A stretch of DNA of 62,361 nt from Prevotella sp. Lineage in GTDB: Bacteria; Bacteroidota; Bacteroidia; Bacteroidales; Bacteroidaceae. The notes beneath the pieces were generated by a model that had not been told where the DNA came from, searched no databases, and worked only from the letters and a program-made list of their open reading frames with translations. This document shows positions 33,228 to 42,947 of the stretch, piece after piece (positions within the stretch are counted from its first letter, which is position 1; the number at the start of each line of letters is the position of its first letter). The stretch covers positions 1-62,361 of the forward strand of contig JAFVHN010000011.1 in assembly GCA_017474515.1 (NCBI GenBank), in the 5' to 3' direction. A program made the translations under genes and the position numbers.

Positions 33228-36200
33228 TTATTTTACGACGATTTTCTTTCCGTTCACGATGTAGATGCCCTTTTGCAACCGGCCCTTTGCCTCCATGCGC
33301 CTTCCGCTGAGGTCATAAATGCCGTTGGCGCGAGGTGCCACATCCACGGTGCTGATGGCCGTAGCCTCGCCCTGGTAGAAGTCTTCATTGCCCAGATCCT
33401 CAAGGAGAAACACCCCCTTGGCGGCATTGGTGGTTTGAGTGAGTTCTTCCGACACGTCGATGCTGTTGAGGTAAGCCTTGCGCTCTGGAATGGTGCGGCC
33501 GGTGGCCAGTTTGTAGAAACCGTAGTTGTTGTAGGGGTCGGTGGCCGTCCAGTCAGCACTCTTCTGGAACACCAAGAGGTGTTGCGACTCTTGCGCCACC
33601 ACCTCGCCGTAGCTTGGTCTGAGCAAGTTGTTCTTGGGCTTGGCAATGAGGTCGGAAGCGGTGGCAATGACGAGCTTGTTCTCGCCGGCCATGCCTTTCA
33701 GGATGATGGGCGTTTCGGCGGGGATGAGCGTTTCGTTTTCGCCCACTCCGAAGGCGGCAAAGACGGCACTTTTCTCCGAGAACTCCGTCACCTTGTAACC
33801 CATAATGGTCTTTCCCTCATTGGCTTTGCTCTCCATGGTCTTCTGCCAGTCGATGTCGTGCTGCACCACGTATGTCACATAGCCATCGGTCTTCATGTTC
33901 ACAATCTCGTAGTTTTCTTCCTCGCCCTTGGTGGCGGTGACGGAGAATCTCAGCACGTTCCAGTTGCCGTGCGGGTCGCCGGCGTCGAGGGTTTCGTTGC
34001 TCACGTCGAAGAAGAAACTGATTTGAATTTTGTCTCCAATATAGCTCGACAGGTCTATTTCGCCGGAGTTGGTTCTGTTGTATTCAGCCTTGCCCGACGA
34101 GTTGAGGGTTTGTTCAAACCAGTTGGGAATGGTTATTTCGGTCCACGTGGCATCGGTTTCTCTCTTGATGCACAGGTGGCACTCTTTCTCCTTGATTTCC
34201 TGGTCATCAATGAATGTGTTACCCGACTTTGTGCCAAACCAGTGCCCGGCGTGAACGAAGCTCATGGAAACCGACTCCAGCAAGTCGTCGGTAAGGTCTA
34301 TAAGGGGCGAAATCAGTCGTGCCGTTCCCACTTTGTCTCTACCGTCCACCCTTGCGTAGTGGCGTGCTTCTCCGTATGTGGCAATGAACGCTTCATCGTC
34401 GTGTTTATCGACGAACCATTGTGGCGGCACGGTGCCAGTGTATTCCGTGGTGAAATTGCCGAGACTCTCGTCGAAGTTCTCGTAGTAGGGCACGTTGACG
34501 GTGCCGTTATAGCTGTAGGAGGCCGTTGCCACATCGCTGGCGTTGCCGTCGCCGTTCACGGCCACCGCGTTGATGGTGGTGGCTTTTGCCAGATTGGCAA
34601 TGCCGGTGGCGGCGTTATAGGCGATGGCGGCTCCGGTGAGGTCGCCGTTTTCGTCAATGGGGTCTTCGCTTCCTGTTGTGTAGTAGATGGTGCAGCCCTC
34701 CGGACCTGTAAGGTGAATGGTGTAGGGTTCGGCGAATGTGGTGCCCGATGCTTCGGTGAACACCGGCGCATCTATTTCAATGTTGATGGTGATGATGCTT
34801 GTTTCGATGCTGCTCTTTTCGTCACCGTTGATGGCGATGGCCTTCACGGTGTGGGTGCCGTTCTTTTTCAGGATGAAGGGTGCGGTGTATTCGGTTGAAG
34901 AGGCGGTCGGCGTGCTTCCGTCGGTGGTGTAATAAACCGTTGCCCCCTCGGCATTGTTGGTGATGGTCACCGTTTGGGCCGACGTATAAGTGCCTGTGGC
35001 AGGCGTGATGGTGGGGCGGGGGAGGGTGAGGGAAGCGCCGCGGTAGTATATTTGCACATTCTCTTGACCGCTGGCATAGCATGAGAAGAGAGCGCTGCTT
35101 TTATTATACCTTATAATATTTCTGTTGCCATCGTTATGGAACTGGATGGTTGCATTGCCCGAACTAATCGAGATGGAAGCAATGGCTTTTTCATCAGGGT
35201 CGTCGGTAGTCCTCAAATAGTTGTTGCTTGAAGCACCTGCGGCAAAAAGATATTTGTCATCCAAATTAAACATCCAACCGTCCGTATTGTTGCCCTCAAG
35301 GATGAAAATCTTGGCATCGTTGCCGGGAGTGGCAGTATAGGGAGTCGATGTTTTGTCGAGGGAAATAGTTGTGGCCTTGAAGTTGTTGCTTTGTTGCTCG
35401 CCAAATGTGTAATTAACATTTTGGTCTTCGTGAACAATGATGACCTCCATGCCGTCTGCGAGTTCCGTGACGGAAGAAGCCTTGACAAACACGTCAGACG
35501 AGATTTCGCGGATGGTATAGGTTGCCTCGGCCACTTCGCTTGGTGTCATCTCTCCAAACATGGCAATGGCCTTTACCGTAGTGGTTTCGGCAATGCTCAG
35601 GGGTGACGAGTAAACGGGCGACGACGCGGTGGGTGTCGTGCCGTCGAGGGTGTAATGGATGGTGGCATTAGGCGTGGCACTGGTTATAGAAACGCTCTGC
35701 GTGGAGGTGTAAGTGCCGCCGGCAGGCGAGAAAGTCGGGGTGCCCACTTCTAAGGAAATATCACTTTGTGCCATGTCGCTTGTGTCAAACTCACCGTATT
35801 CAGCAACAGCCTTAATGGTCGTATTTGCTGAAATTGTAAAGCTGCCAGAATAATGTATTCGTGTAGGACTGCTTGTTGGGTCACTGCCATCTGTCGTGTA
35901 ATAGATGACTGCGCCATTTGGACCATTGCAATATATGCTTACATTCTGTGGATTGTTGTAAGTTCCCGTTTGCACATTAATGTACGGCGTTTGGGGCTTT
36001 AGAATGTATGATGCCTCCGTAACTTCGCTGGAAATGTCACCCTTTATTGCGATAGCTTTCACCGTGGCACTTTTGCTAAGAGTGAAAGCACTGGTATAAT
36101 GAGTTGATGATGAAGTAGGCGTAGTTCCATCAAGGGTGTAATATATGTTGGCTCCCGTTGTAGGACAAGCCATTGTTATGGATTGAGACTCATTATAGGT

Positions 36201-36707
36201 TCCTCCTGGAGGTGAAATCGAGGGAACGCTCATAGAAGAAGAACTCTCAATAATGGTAATTGATTTTATGTAAATGGCATTGGTAGAGCAAGTCACGGTT
36301 ATTTTGACATTGCCAGATTCCGCAGGACTGTAATTAAAGAAAGCCTCTCTATCTGTTGTTCCTCCAGTCTTTGTAACAGTGAATGATTTTTCGTTGTCAC
36401 TGTTACTTCCAACCATTATTTTTATTGCACCAGCACCATCCTTTTTATTTGTGCTGTACACAACTATAATCTGCGACACATTCCCAAACATAACAGGAGA
36501 TGTGGCGTTTGCTCCTGTTTCTGTTTTGGTTATATGTACGCCTCGGTCTGCAATAAAATCATAACCGTCTCCTCCACTTATCCAATTGCCTGCGTCGGCT
36601 TCCCAATTTTTGGAAGTAAAGGTGTAGGTTGTCGATGTTTGCCCCCACGCACTGCCTGCGAAAACTGCGAGCAGCAGGGTCATCCATATACGAAATTGCC
36701 TTTTCAT
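33228..36707 (-). CDS. Large secreted protein with chitobiase-type C-terminal (CHB_HEX_C) repeats
   Basis: The 1159-aa protein has a signal peptide ending at GSAWGQ. At least five CHB_HEX_C-type repeats of about 80 residues carry IYYTLDGTTPTSSS, YTTDGSDPTSSP, IHYTLDGTTPTASS, YYTTDGSTPTASS and a diverged last copy; a non-repeat domain interrupts them at about 410-550. A concanavalin-like domain (about 745-905) and an uncharacterised IPAETPIILKG domain follow, then the tail GIYDLSGRRM...GIYIVNGKKIVVK. Such repeats are accessory beta-sandwiches in surface glycosidases and adhesins; no catalytic domain is visible. An adhesive or carbohydrate-binding role is likely. The 64-aa peptide gene follows it. 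Confidence 0.82.
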   Translation of the reverse strand: MKRQFRIWMTLLLAVFAGSAWGQTSTTYTFTSKNWEADAGNWISGGDGYDFIADRGVHITKTETGANATSPVMFGNVSQIIVVYSTNKKDGAGAIKIMVGSNSDNEKSFTVTKTGGTTDREAFFNYSPAESGNVKITVTCSTNAIYIKSITIIESSSSMSVPSISPPGGTYNESQSITMACPTTGANIYYTLDGTTPTSSSTHYTSAFTLSKSATVKAIAIKGDISSEVTEASYILKPQTPYINVQTGTYNNPQNVSIYCNGPNGAVIYYTTDGSDPTSSPTRIHYSGSFTISANTTIKAVAEYGEFDTSDMAQSDISLEVGTPTFSPAGGTYTSTQSVSITSATPNATIHYTLDGTTPTASSPVYSSPLSIAETTTVKAIAMFGEMTPSEVAEATYTIREISSDVFVKASSVTELADGMEVIIVHEDQNVNYTFGEQQSNNFKATTISLDKTSTPYTATPGNDAKIFILEGNNTDGWMFNLDDKYLFAAGASSNNYLRTTDDPDEKAIASISISSGNATIQFHNDGNRNIIRYNKSSALFSCYASGQENVQIYYRGASLTLPRPTITPATGTYTSAQTVTITNNAEGATVYYTTDGSTPTASSTEYTAPFILKKNGTHTVKAIAINGDEKSSIETSIITINIEIDAPVFTEASGTTFAEPYTIHLTGPEGCTIYYTTGSEDPIDENGDLTGAAIAYNAATGIANLAKATTINAVAVNGDGNASDVATASYSYNGTVNVPYYENFDESLGNFTTEYTGTVPPQWFVDKHDDEAFIATYGEARHYARVDGRDKVGTARLISPLIDLTDDLLESVSMSFVHAGHWFGTKSGNTFIDDQEIKEKECHLCIKRETDATWTEITIPNWFEQTLNSSGKAEYNRTNSGEIDLSSYIGDKIQISFFFDVSNETLDAGDPHGNWNVLRFSVTATKGEEENYEIVNMKTDGYVTYVVQHDIDWQKTMESKANEGKTIMGYKVTEFSEKSAVFAAFGVGENETLIPAETPIILKGMAGENKLVIATASDLIAKPKNNLLRPSYGEVVAQESQHLLVFQKSADWTATDPYNNYGFYKLATGRTIPERKAYLNSIDVSEELTQTTNAAKGVFLLEDLGNEDFYQGEATAISTVDVAPRANGIYDLSGRRMEAKGRLQKGIYIVNGKKIVVK

Positions 36708-36979
36708 ATCAGTGTTTGTTTTTTTATAATGTTTCCCGGCTTTTGCTCCGGGCGTTATATATTTATATAATATGTATTAAGTTATTGAAGTCGGAAAATG
36801 CGTATAGGAAATTTGCCTGAACAGATGCGGGTCTGCCGGCTTCCCCATGATGCCTCTGCGGGCAACTCGTCAATTCCCGGTCTTCGAACATGCCGTTTTT
36901 AGGCTTCGGGCCGGGAACAGTGGGCGTCTATAATGATGTATAACGAAAAATAGCAGTCGTCAATATACTTTTTGACGTG

Positions 36980-36987
36980 CAAAGTTA
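36980..36987 (-). promoter_or_regulatory. Promoter -7 box (TAACTTTG) with a long leader
   Basis: TAACTTTG on the minus strand lies 272 bp upstream of the start at 36707. The leader of about 265 nt contains a short hairpin (CCCGGAGCAAAAGCCGGG at 36738-36755), longer than other leaders here. The rest of the gap to 37809 holds repeats and a terminator; I see no gene in it. Confidence 0.4.
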
Positions 36988-37210
36988 AATGTTTTTTTTG
37001 GATTTGTGGAGTTTTACCCGACATTTTTCGTTGTTTTACAAAATTTTCAAAGATTGTGACTGATAAAACGACAAAACGGTCAGAAAAAACCTCGGATTAG
37101 GGCTGTGTTGGTTGTAAAAACGACACCTGTATGGCGCGCGGTTGTTTCGCCCCGTTTCAGGAGTCCGATTTTCGGCCTTCGAAGATGGATAACAGGCTGG
37201 TTAGAATTTA

Positions 37211-37415
37211 TGAAAAATTTTGACAAAATCGGGAGGTTTTCGACGGGAAATATAAACCGCTGAAATTCAGCGGTTTACAAAACCTTCGGAACTTGACCGC
37301 AAATTTCGGGGAGAAATCTTCAAGATTTCTCCTCTCAATCTTCAAGATCTCTCCTCGAAATTTGCAGTCAAACTTTTTGGAGGGTGTGAAATTTGTTGAA
37401 AAATTTTGACAAACC
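37211..37415 (+). repeat. Dispersed ~205-bp structured repeat, copy 4
   Basis: This copy contains a perfect palindrome, AAACCGCTGAA-A-TTCAGCGGTTT, where other copies have weaker pairing, and the core AGAAATCTTCAAGATTTCT. Both edges read GAAAAATTTTGACAAA. It is followed by a B-type repeat (TTCGCTAAATGATAAATGA at 37424-37442). Confidence 0.78.
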
Positions 37416-37508
37416 GATGGCGCTTCGCTAAATGATAAATGATAAAGTTGGCGGCAGTTTTTCATCGGCCCTCTGTTCCGGTGAATTTGCCTTTTTTTTC
37501 GGATATTA

Positions 37509-37683
37509 GTAGGGACATACTTTATGTATGTCCGAAATCACAGGAATGTGCCGAGGCGGGCGGACATACATAAAGTATGTCCCTACATGCATGAATTTGC
37601 CCTTTTTTTCGGAATATTTTATGTATGTCCGAAATCACCGGAATGTGCCGAGGCAGGCGGACATACATAAAGTATGTCCCTAC
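37509..37683. repeat. Tandem pair of palindromic 78-bp elements
   Basis: The first element has perfect 26-bp inverted arms (37509-37534 and 37561-37586; outer half GTAGGGACATAC) around a 26-nt loop. The second element (37618-37683) has the same right arm and loop but has lost about 12 bases of the left arm. The preceding GAATTTGCC and T-run plus CGGA context is also duplicated, giving a tandem period of about 98 bp. The form is that of a miniature palindromic element. Confidence 0.85.
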
Positions 37684-37742
37684 GCTTTCGTGAAAAACCT
37701 GAAATTCGGGACGTCGGTTGTGGGCGTGATGTGTCATTCAAC

Positions 37743-37784
37743 AAAAAAGCCTGCGGCACATTGGGTGGTGCCGCAGGCTTTTGG
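37743..37784 (-). terminator. Terminator of the FAS1/SusCD operon
   Basis: On the minus strand GCCTGCGGCAC and GTGCCGCAGGC form a perfect 11-bp stem followed by TTTTTTG. It lies 31 bases after the last SusD stop codon. Confidence 0.9.
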
Positions 37785-37809
37785 TTAATGGGTGCTCGAC
37801 GGGCCGGGG

Positions 37810-39636
37810 CTATTGCCCTATCTGCCCGTTCCATTGCAGGTACCAGTTGCGCGGGTCGCTCAGGTCCTTGCCTATTTCTCCGCGCATGGCGTCGATGTTG
37901 TCCTTTCCGTGTCGCGAGCAAACCTGGCGTTGCAGGAACTGGCCCGGGTTGGACTGCTTCATGGCGAAGCGCATGATGTCGTAGAAGCGTGTGCCCTCGA
38001 AGGCGAGCTCGAGCGCGCACTCGTCGAGGAGCAGGCTGTCAACGAACGCCTTCTGAATGGGGTTCAGCTCGGCCTCGGTCATCAGCGAGTCTTCGGGCAG
38101 GCGGTAGTATTCGTTCATGGGCGTCCATCCCGAGCCGTGGCTGTGGATGCCTATGGTGTTGTGGTTGGCCGTGGTGCGGTCGTAGGCCAGTTCCTCCACG
38201 GTGAAGATGCCATAGAGCCTTGACGGGAAGTCAATCTGCTTGATCCACAGGGAGTCGGCCTCGGAGCAATAGGGGAACACCTTTGTTGCCATGACGTCGT
38301 TATTGAGTCCTTGCGAGAGGATTTCAAAGGCGGCTCGCGGGAAGCCGGCGCCGTTGAGGGCCTCGGCCAGGCGCAGGTAGAGCATAGAGCGGCGGTAGAT
38401 GCGCACATGCTGCGTGTTTTGCTTCGAAATGTACGACACCTCGATGCGCTCGCCCGTGTTGCGGTCGTAGGTGTAACCTTCGTCGTAGTACCTGTAGAGT
38501 CGCAGGTCGCCGCTCATGTGGTTGCTCAGGCCGCTGGGTGCATAGCTCACGGTGGTTCCGGTGGAGCCTATGCAGCAGTGCTTTTGCGACTCCGAGAGGT
38601 TGAACATGCCTGTTGAGGGCACGAGGCTGACGTGGTAGTTGTTGTCCTCGCGGGCATAGAAGAGGTTGCGCAGCTCGCTATAGTTGCCCTCTGCGGGGAT
38701 GGAGTCGCCGGCGATGACGGTGATGACTTCCGCGTTGTCGTTATAGGCACCGGGTTCGAGTGTTCCCGACGTCCAGCCCACGGTGTTGTTCCATGTCGTG
38801 GAGCCCGGCTTCCAGGTGTAGATGTTGAGCCCTACGGGATAGGATGAGTTCTCGCCGTTGCGCTCGTTGATGTACTTGTAGTAGCGAATGGCCGCCTGGC
38901 GATACTTGGCCTGGTCGCCGGTGGCGCTGGCGAGCCACAGGTTGAGGTCGCCCAGCACGATGTTGACCGGGAAGAAGAGCAAACGCGAGCTGAGACCGCG
39001 AATGGTGCCGTAGCCGGGATACTGGTTGCCCCAGCGCTCGGCCAGCGGCGTGAGGTCGTTGATGAAATATTCGCAAACGGCCTGCAGGTTGTACTTGGGA
39101 TAGTCTTTCTCGGTGTCGATCTTGTTGAGGATGGGCTCGGTGACGAAGGGCACGTTGCCGTAGTTGAGCACCAACTGCAGGTAAGTCCATGCGCGGATGG
39201 CTTTCACGGCCACATATTCGCGCATGAAGATGTACTCGTTGCGGTTGTTCTTCAAGGCCGTGTCGGCATGGGCGATGAAGTAGTTGCAGTTGTTGATGAC
39301 GGCGTAGTAGTCGCGCGGCTGGTTGTAGCGGTTGTCGTCGCCGATGTTGAAGAGCGCCACGTCGCGCAGGTCGCTCGTTGAGGTACTGGTGACATCTACG
39401 AGGTCGCCGCGCACCTCTCCGAGCACGATGGTGCGGTCGGCAATGGCCTGCAGCTTGTCGAGAATGCCGGTGACGCTATAGATGGTGTCGGTGGCATTGT
39501 CCAGGTGGTTGACATCGGTGAAGATGACATGCTCAGACTGCTGGTCGAAGAAGTCGGAGCAGGATGCACAGAGGGCACAGAGCATGCCGAGTGCCCACAG
39601 TCTGCCGCCTTTTATTTTGATGCTTTTTGTAATCAT
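37810..39636 (-). CDS. SusD/RagB-family lipoprotein, last gene of the FAS1 operon
   Basis: The 608-aa protein has a signal sequence with a Cys-rich end (LCALCASCSDFFDQQSEHV) in which SCSD fits a lipobox. SusD features include YVAVKAIRAWTYLQLVLNYG, YPKYNLQAVCEYFINDLTPL and near the C-terminus ELAFEGTRFYDIMRFAMKQ. It lies 31 bp after its susC. No glycosidase is linked, so the ligand is unknown. The paired terminator and palindromic repeats follow. Confidence 0.92.
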   Translation of the reverse strand: MITKSIKIKGGRLWALGMLCALCASCSDFFDQQSEHVIFTDVNHLDNATDTIYSVTGILDKLQAIADRTIVLGEVRGDLVDVTSTSTSDLRDVALFNIGDDNRYNQPRDYYAVINNCNYFIAHADTALKNNRNEYIFMREYVAVKAIRAWTYLQLVLNYGNVPFVTEPILNKIDTEKDYPKYNLQAVCEYFINDLTPLAERWGNQYPGYGTIRGLSSRLLFFPVNIVLGDLNLWLASATGDQAKYRQAAIRYYKYINERNGENSSYPVGLNIYTWKPGSTTWNNTVGWTSGTLEPGAYNDNAEVITVIAGDSIPAEGNYSELRNLFYAREDNNYHVSLVPSTGMFNLSESQKHCCIGSTGTTVSYAPSGLSNHMSGDLRLYRYYDEGYTYDRNTGERIEVSYISKQNTQHVRIYRRSMLYLRLAEALNGAGFPRAAFEILSQGLNNDVMATKVFPYCSEADSLWIKQIDFPSRLYGIFTVEELAYDRTTANHNTIGIHSHGSGWTPMNEYYRLPEDSLMTEAELNPIQKAFVDSLLLDECALELAFEGTRFYDIMRFAMKQSNPGQFLQRQVCSRHGKDNIDAMRGEIGKDLSDPRNWYLQWNGQIGQ

Positions 39637-39667
39637 AATTCCTGATATCTAATTGCTCATTACTTAA

Positions 39668-42600
39668 TTACAGTTTAATCTTGATGCCTGCCACGAAGGA
39701 GCGGCTTTGTCCGAGCTGTCCCACGTCGATGCCCTGGCCGATGACGCTGGAGGTCATTGAGAACTCGGGGTCGCTGCCAAGGTATTTGGTCAGTGTGAAC
39801 ACGTTGTTGGCCTGCACCCAGAATTGCAGTCCCTGCAGGTATTCGCTGGTGAGTGGCAGGTCGTAGCTCAGCGTGACGGTCTTCAGCCGCAGGTAGCTGC
39901 CGTCCTCAATCCACCGGTTGCTGAATCGCGAGTTGCCCAGGGGGTCCTGGAAGGTGATTTGCGGAATGTCGGTCTGCTGGCCTTCCACCTGCCAGCGGCG
40001 CACGAGTGCCGTGGTCTGGTTCATGAACCGCGAGCCACCCTCGAGCTGGGAGCGCTGGTAGTTGAACACGTCGTTTCCGGCGGCGTAGTTGAAGCGCAGG
40101 TTGAGCTTCAGACGATTGTACGACAAGGTGGTGAAGATGTTTCCGTAGATGTCGGGGTTGGGGTCGCCGATGACCATGCGGTCGGCGTCGGTGATCTGAT
40201 GGTCGCCGTTGACATCGACGTAGTGAATGTCGCCGGCCTTGTAGTAGTTGCGGTCGATGCCGTTTTCACCCAGCACATAGAGTCCGGCAGCCTCTGCATC
40301 AGCCGTGGTGGCGAAGACGCCGAGCGACTTGTGGCCGTAGAACAGGTTGGCGGCCTGGCCCACCTCGGTGCGGATGGTGGCGCCGTAAACATTGTTGTCG
40401 ATGTGGCCGACGCCGTCGGGCAGTTGCGTAATCTCATTCTTGTAGTGGCCGATGCTTCCGCCCAGTTCCCATTGGAAGTTCTTCATGGCCAGCACCTTTA
40501 CCGTTGCCGAGGCGTCGAAGCCGATGTTCTTCAGCTTGCCGTCGTTGGTCCAGTTCTGGTTGAGTCCGCTGAGGAAGCCCAGCGACTGGCGGGTGAGCAG
40601 GTTGTCGGTGGTGGAGCGGAAGGCGTTGAGGCCTAGGCTCAGGCGGTTGTTGAACAGGCTGGCCTCCAGGCCGATGTTCATGCGGCGGGTGGTTTCCCAC
40701 TGAATTTTTGTGTTGCCGATGCCGTCGAAGCTGACGCCTGCAATGGTGTTGAGGAATTGCGAGGCGCTGAAGTAGCTGCGTGCGGCATAGTAGTCAATGT
40801 CGTCGTTGCCGCTGACATCGTAGCCGGCGGTCAGTCGCAGGAAGTTGACGGCCTTCACCTTGGCCATCCACGGCTCGTTGCTTATCACCCACGAGGCCTG
40901 CACGCCGGGGAAGATGCCCCATGCTGCGTCGAAGAGGCGGAGGTCGCCGCCGTCGCGTCCGAAGCGCGAGGAGCCCTCAACGGTGAGGTTGGCCTGCAGG
41001 AAATAGCGGCTCTTGAAGTTGTATTCGGCTTGGGCGTACCAGGCCAGCGAGTTCCATTTGTCGTTGGTGCCGAAGTCGTTGGAGTTGGCCAGCTCAGACT
41101 TCATGAACGGCGTTTTGTCGTTGCCGGTGTTGTAGCCCAGCAGTGAAGTCATGGAGTAGGTTTCCCAGTTGATGCGGGCACCGGCGAAGAGGTGGATGAA
41201 GTGTGCGTTGTAGCGGTTGTGCCAGTCAAGGCGCGTGTCGCTCATCACCGAGTTCTGCTTGGAGGCCAGCGAGCGCACTTCGTTGTCGCGGTAGGCGCCG
41301 ATGCTTCCCACATAGTAGCTGGGCGTTCCGTTGATGGGGATGTAATACGTTTCGTTGGAGTTCACCAGGTTGTAGCTGAAGTGCTCCTGGATGAAGAAGT
41401 TGTTGGTGAACTGGTACTTCGGCGTTACCGAGAGGTTGAGCATTGAGTTCTCAAAGCGGTTCTTGTTCTCGGCCTCGCTGTACTCGTTGATGGCGGCGGG
41501 GTTGCCCAGCTTCCAGTTGTAGTTCTTATAGTTGACGAGGGCCTCCGAGAGATACGACTCTTCCTCAATGTCGTAGTGGGTGTCGGAGAGCCGGCCGCGG
41601 CCATAGCTGTAGGCACTGAGGAACGGGCTCTTGGCATAGGCAAGGAATGCCGGGGCCGTGGGCGTGCCTTCGTCGTAGCCGGCGGGTGCGCCGTCGTTGC
41701 GGATGTCGCGGGTGATGTTTCCGAAGGAAGCGTCGAAGCGGATGCCGAAACGGTTGCTGAGCGTAATGTCGGTGTTGAAACGGATGTTCAGCCGCCCCAT
41801 GTCGTTGTACTTCAGCGTGCTCTGCTGGTTGACGTAGCCTACCGAAAGGTTGTAGTTGGCCACGGCGTCACCGCCCTCGATGCTGATGCCGTAGTTCTGC
41901 GTCAACGCCGTGTTGCGGTAAACATAGTCTTTCCAGTCGGTTTGCTGGTGGTACTGCGTGTAATAATAGTAGTCGGGGTTCTCGTTGAGGAACTTGAATG
42001 TGCGGTTGCGGGTGTTGGTGGTTTTCAGCAACTCCGACGCGTAGCTCCTGTAGCGCTCGGCGTCCATCATTGACAGGAACTTGGGCTGTGTGACGACACC
42101 TGCCGAAACATTGGCCGTGATGCGGGTGGCCATGGACTTGTTGCGGCGGGTTTGCACCAAGATTACGCCATTGGCACCCTTGGCACCGTAGAGTGCCGTT
42201 CCGTTGCGCACCACGGTGACTTTCTCAATGTCGGAGGGGTTGATGGCCGAAAGCACATCGTTGAAGAACCCTTCGTGGAGCATGGTGCGCCCGTACTGCT
42301 GGTCGATAATGACGTCATCGACGACCACCAAGGGCTGGGCGTTGACATTCAGGGAGTTGAGACCCTGAATGAACATCACGTTGCCAATGCCGGGCGTGCC
42401 GTTGCGCGTGATGCTGTAAACCTGTGCGCCCAGTTGGTTTTCCACCTCGTCCTTGATGTTGACGGAGTTGGTGTAGCTGAGGTCGTTGGTGGAATAATCG
42501 CCGCGGACATTGATTTGCTGACCATATTCGGGCGAGAACGCCGTGGGGTATAGCTTCACTTCCTGCTGCACCTCACCGTCTTGAAGTCCCAGCCGCACGG

Positions 42601-42913
42601 GGTTGAAGTCGGGCGATTGGGCAAAAATCGATGATGTGAACACGGGCACTTCCAGTCTGAAGATGCCGTTGTCGCCTGTGAGCGTGCTGTAGCCTTCTAT
42701 GTTGTCGGCACTGATAATCGTACCAGCCACTGGCATTCCCGTGACGGCATTGACAACCCGTCCGCTCACAACCCTTGTGGGATATTGCTTATGCTTGGGC
42801 TGCAACTTGCGTGAGAGGGCCACCAGGACATCCTCGTCTTCATCGTTCTGCGCAGCAATGAACAAGGGGAAAGCCATCAGCATTGTCAGGCTGAATATAA
42901 TAAATTTCTTCAT
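39668..42913 (-). CDS. SusC/RagA-family TonB-linked transporter, second of the FAS1 operon
   Basis: The 1081-aa protein has a signal peptide (MKKFIIFSLTMLMAFPLFIAAQ), a carboxypeptidase-regulatory-like domain (VVSGRVVNAVTGMPVAGTI), a plug (SDIEKVTVVRNGTALYGAKG) and a barrel ending in GIKIKL. The region between signal peptide and regulatory domain (NDEDEDVLVALSRKLQPKHK) is unusual for the family, and the canonical DEVVV(T/I)GYG TonB box is not apparent. It differs clearly from the first SusC of this operon, so the two pairs are not a recent duplication. Start 42913 begins the signal peptide. Confidence 0.93.
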   Translation of the reverse strand: MKKFIIFSLTMLMAFPLFIAAQNDEDEDVLVALSRKLQPKHKQYPTRVVSGRVVNAVTGMPVAGTIISADNIEGYSTLTGDNGIFRLEVPVFTSSIFAQSPDFNPVRLGLQDGEVQQEVKLYPTAFSPEYGQQINVRGDYSTNDLSYTNSVNIKDEVENQLGAQVYSITRNGTPGIGNVMFIQGLNSLNVNAQPLVVVDDVIIDQQYGRTMLHEGFFNDVLSAINPSDIEKVTVVRNGTALYGAKGANGVILVQTRRNKSMATRITANVSAGVVTQPKFLSMMDAERYRSYASELLKTTNTRNRTFKFLNENPDYYYYTQYHQQTDWKDYVYRNTALTQNYGISIEGGDAVANYNLSVGYVNQQSTLKYNDMGRLNIRFNTDITLSNRFGIRFDASFGNITRDIRNDGAPAGYDEGTPTAPAFLAYAKSPFLSAYSYGRGRLSDTHYDIEEESYLSEALVNYKNYNWKLGNPAAINEYSEAENKNRFENSMLNLSVTPKYQFTNNFFIQEHFSYNLVNSNETYYIPINGTPSYYVGSIGAYRDNEVRSLASKQNSVMSDTRLDWHNRYNAHFIHLFAGARINWETYSMTSLLGYNTGNDKTPFMKSELANSNDFGTNDKWNSLAWYAQAEYNFKSRYFLQANLTVEGSSRFGRDGGDLRLFDAAWGIFPGVQASWVISNEPWMAKVKAVNFLRLTAGYDVSGNDDIDYYAARSYFSASQFLNTIAGVSFDGIGNTKIQWETTRRMNIGLEASLFNNRLSLGLNAFRSTTDNLLTRQSLGFLSGLNQNWTNDGKLKNIGFDASATVKVLAMKNFQWELGGSIGHYKNEITQLPDGVGHIDNNVYGATIRTEVGQAANLFYGHKSLGVFATTADAEAAGLYVLGENGIDRNYYKAGDIHYVDVNGDHQITDADRMVIGDPNPDIYGNIFTTLSYNRLKLNLRFNYAAGNDVFNYQRSQLEGGSRFMNQTTALVRRWQVEGQQTDIPQITFQDPLGNSRFSNRWIEDGSYLRLKTVTLSYDLPLTSEYLQGLQFWVQANNVFTLTKYLGSDPEFSMTSSVIGQGIDVGQLGQSRSFVAGIKIKL

Positions 42914-42947
42914 ATCTTTAAAATCAATTATCATGGTCATTTCTCGT

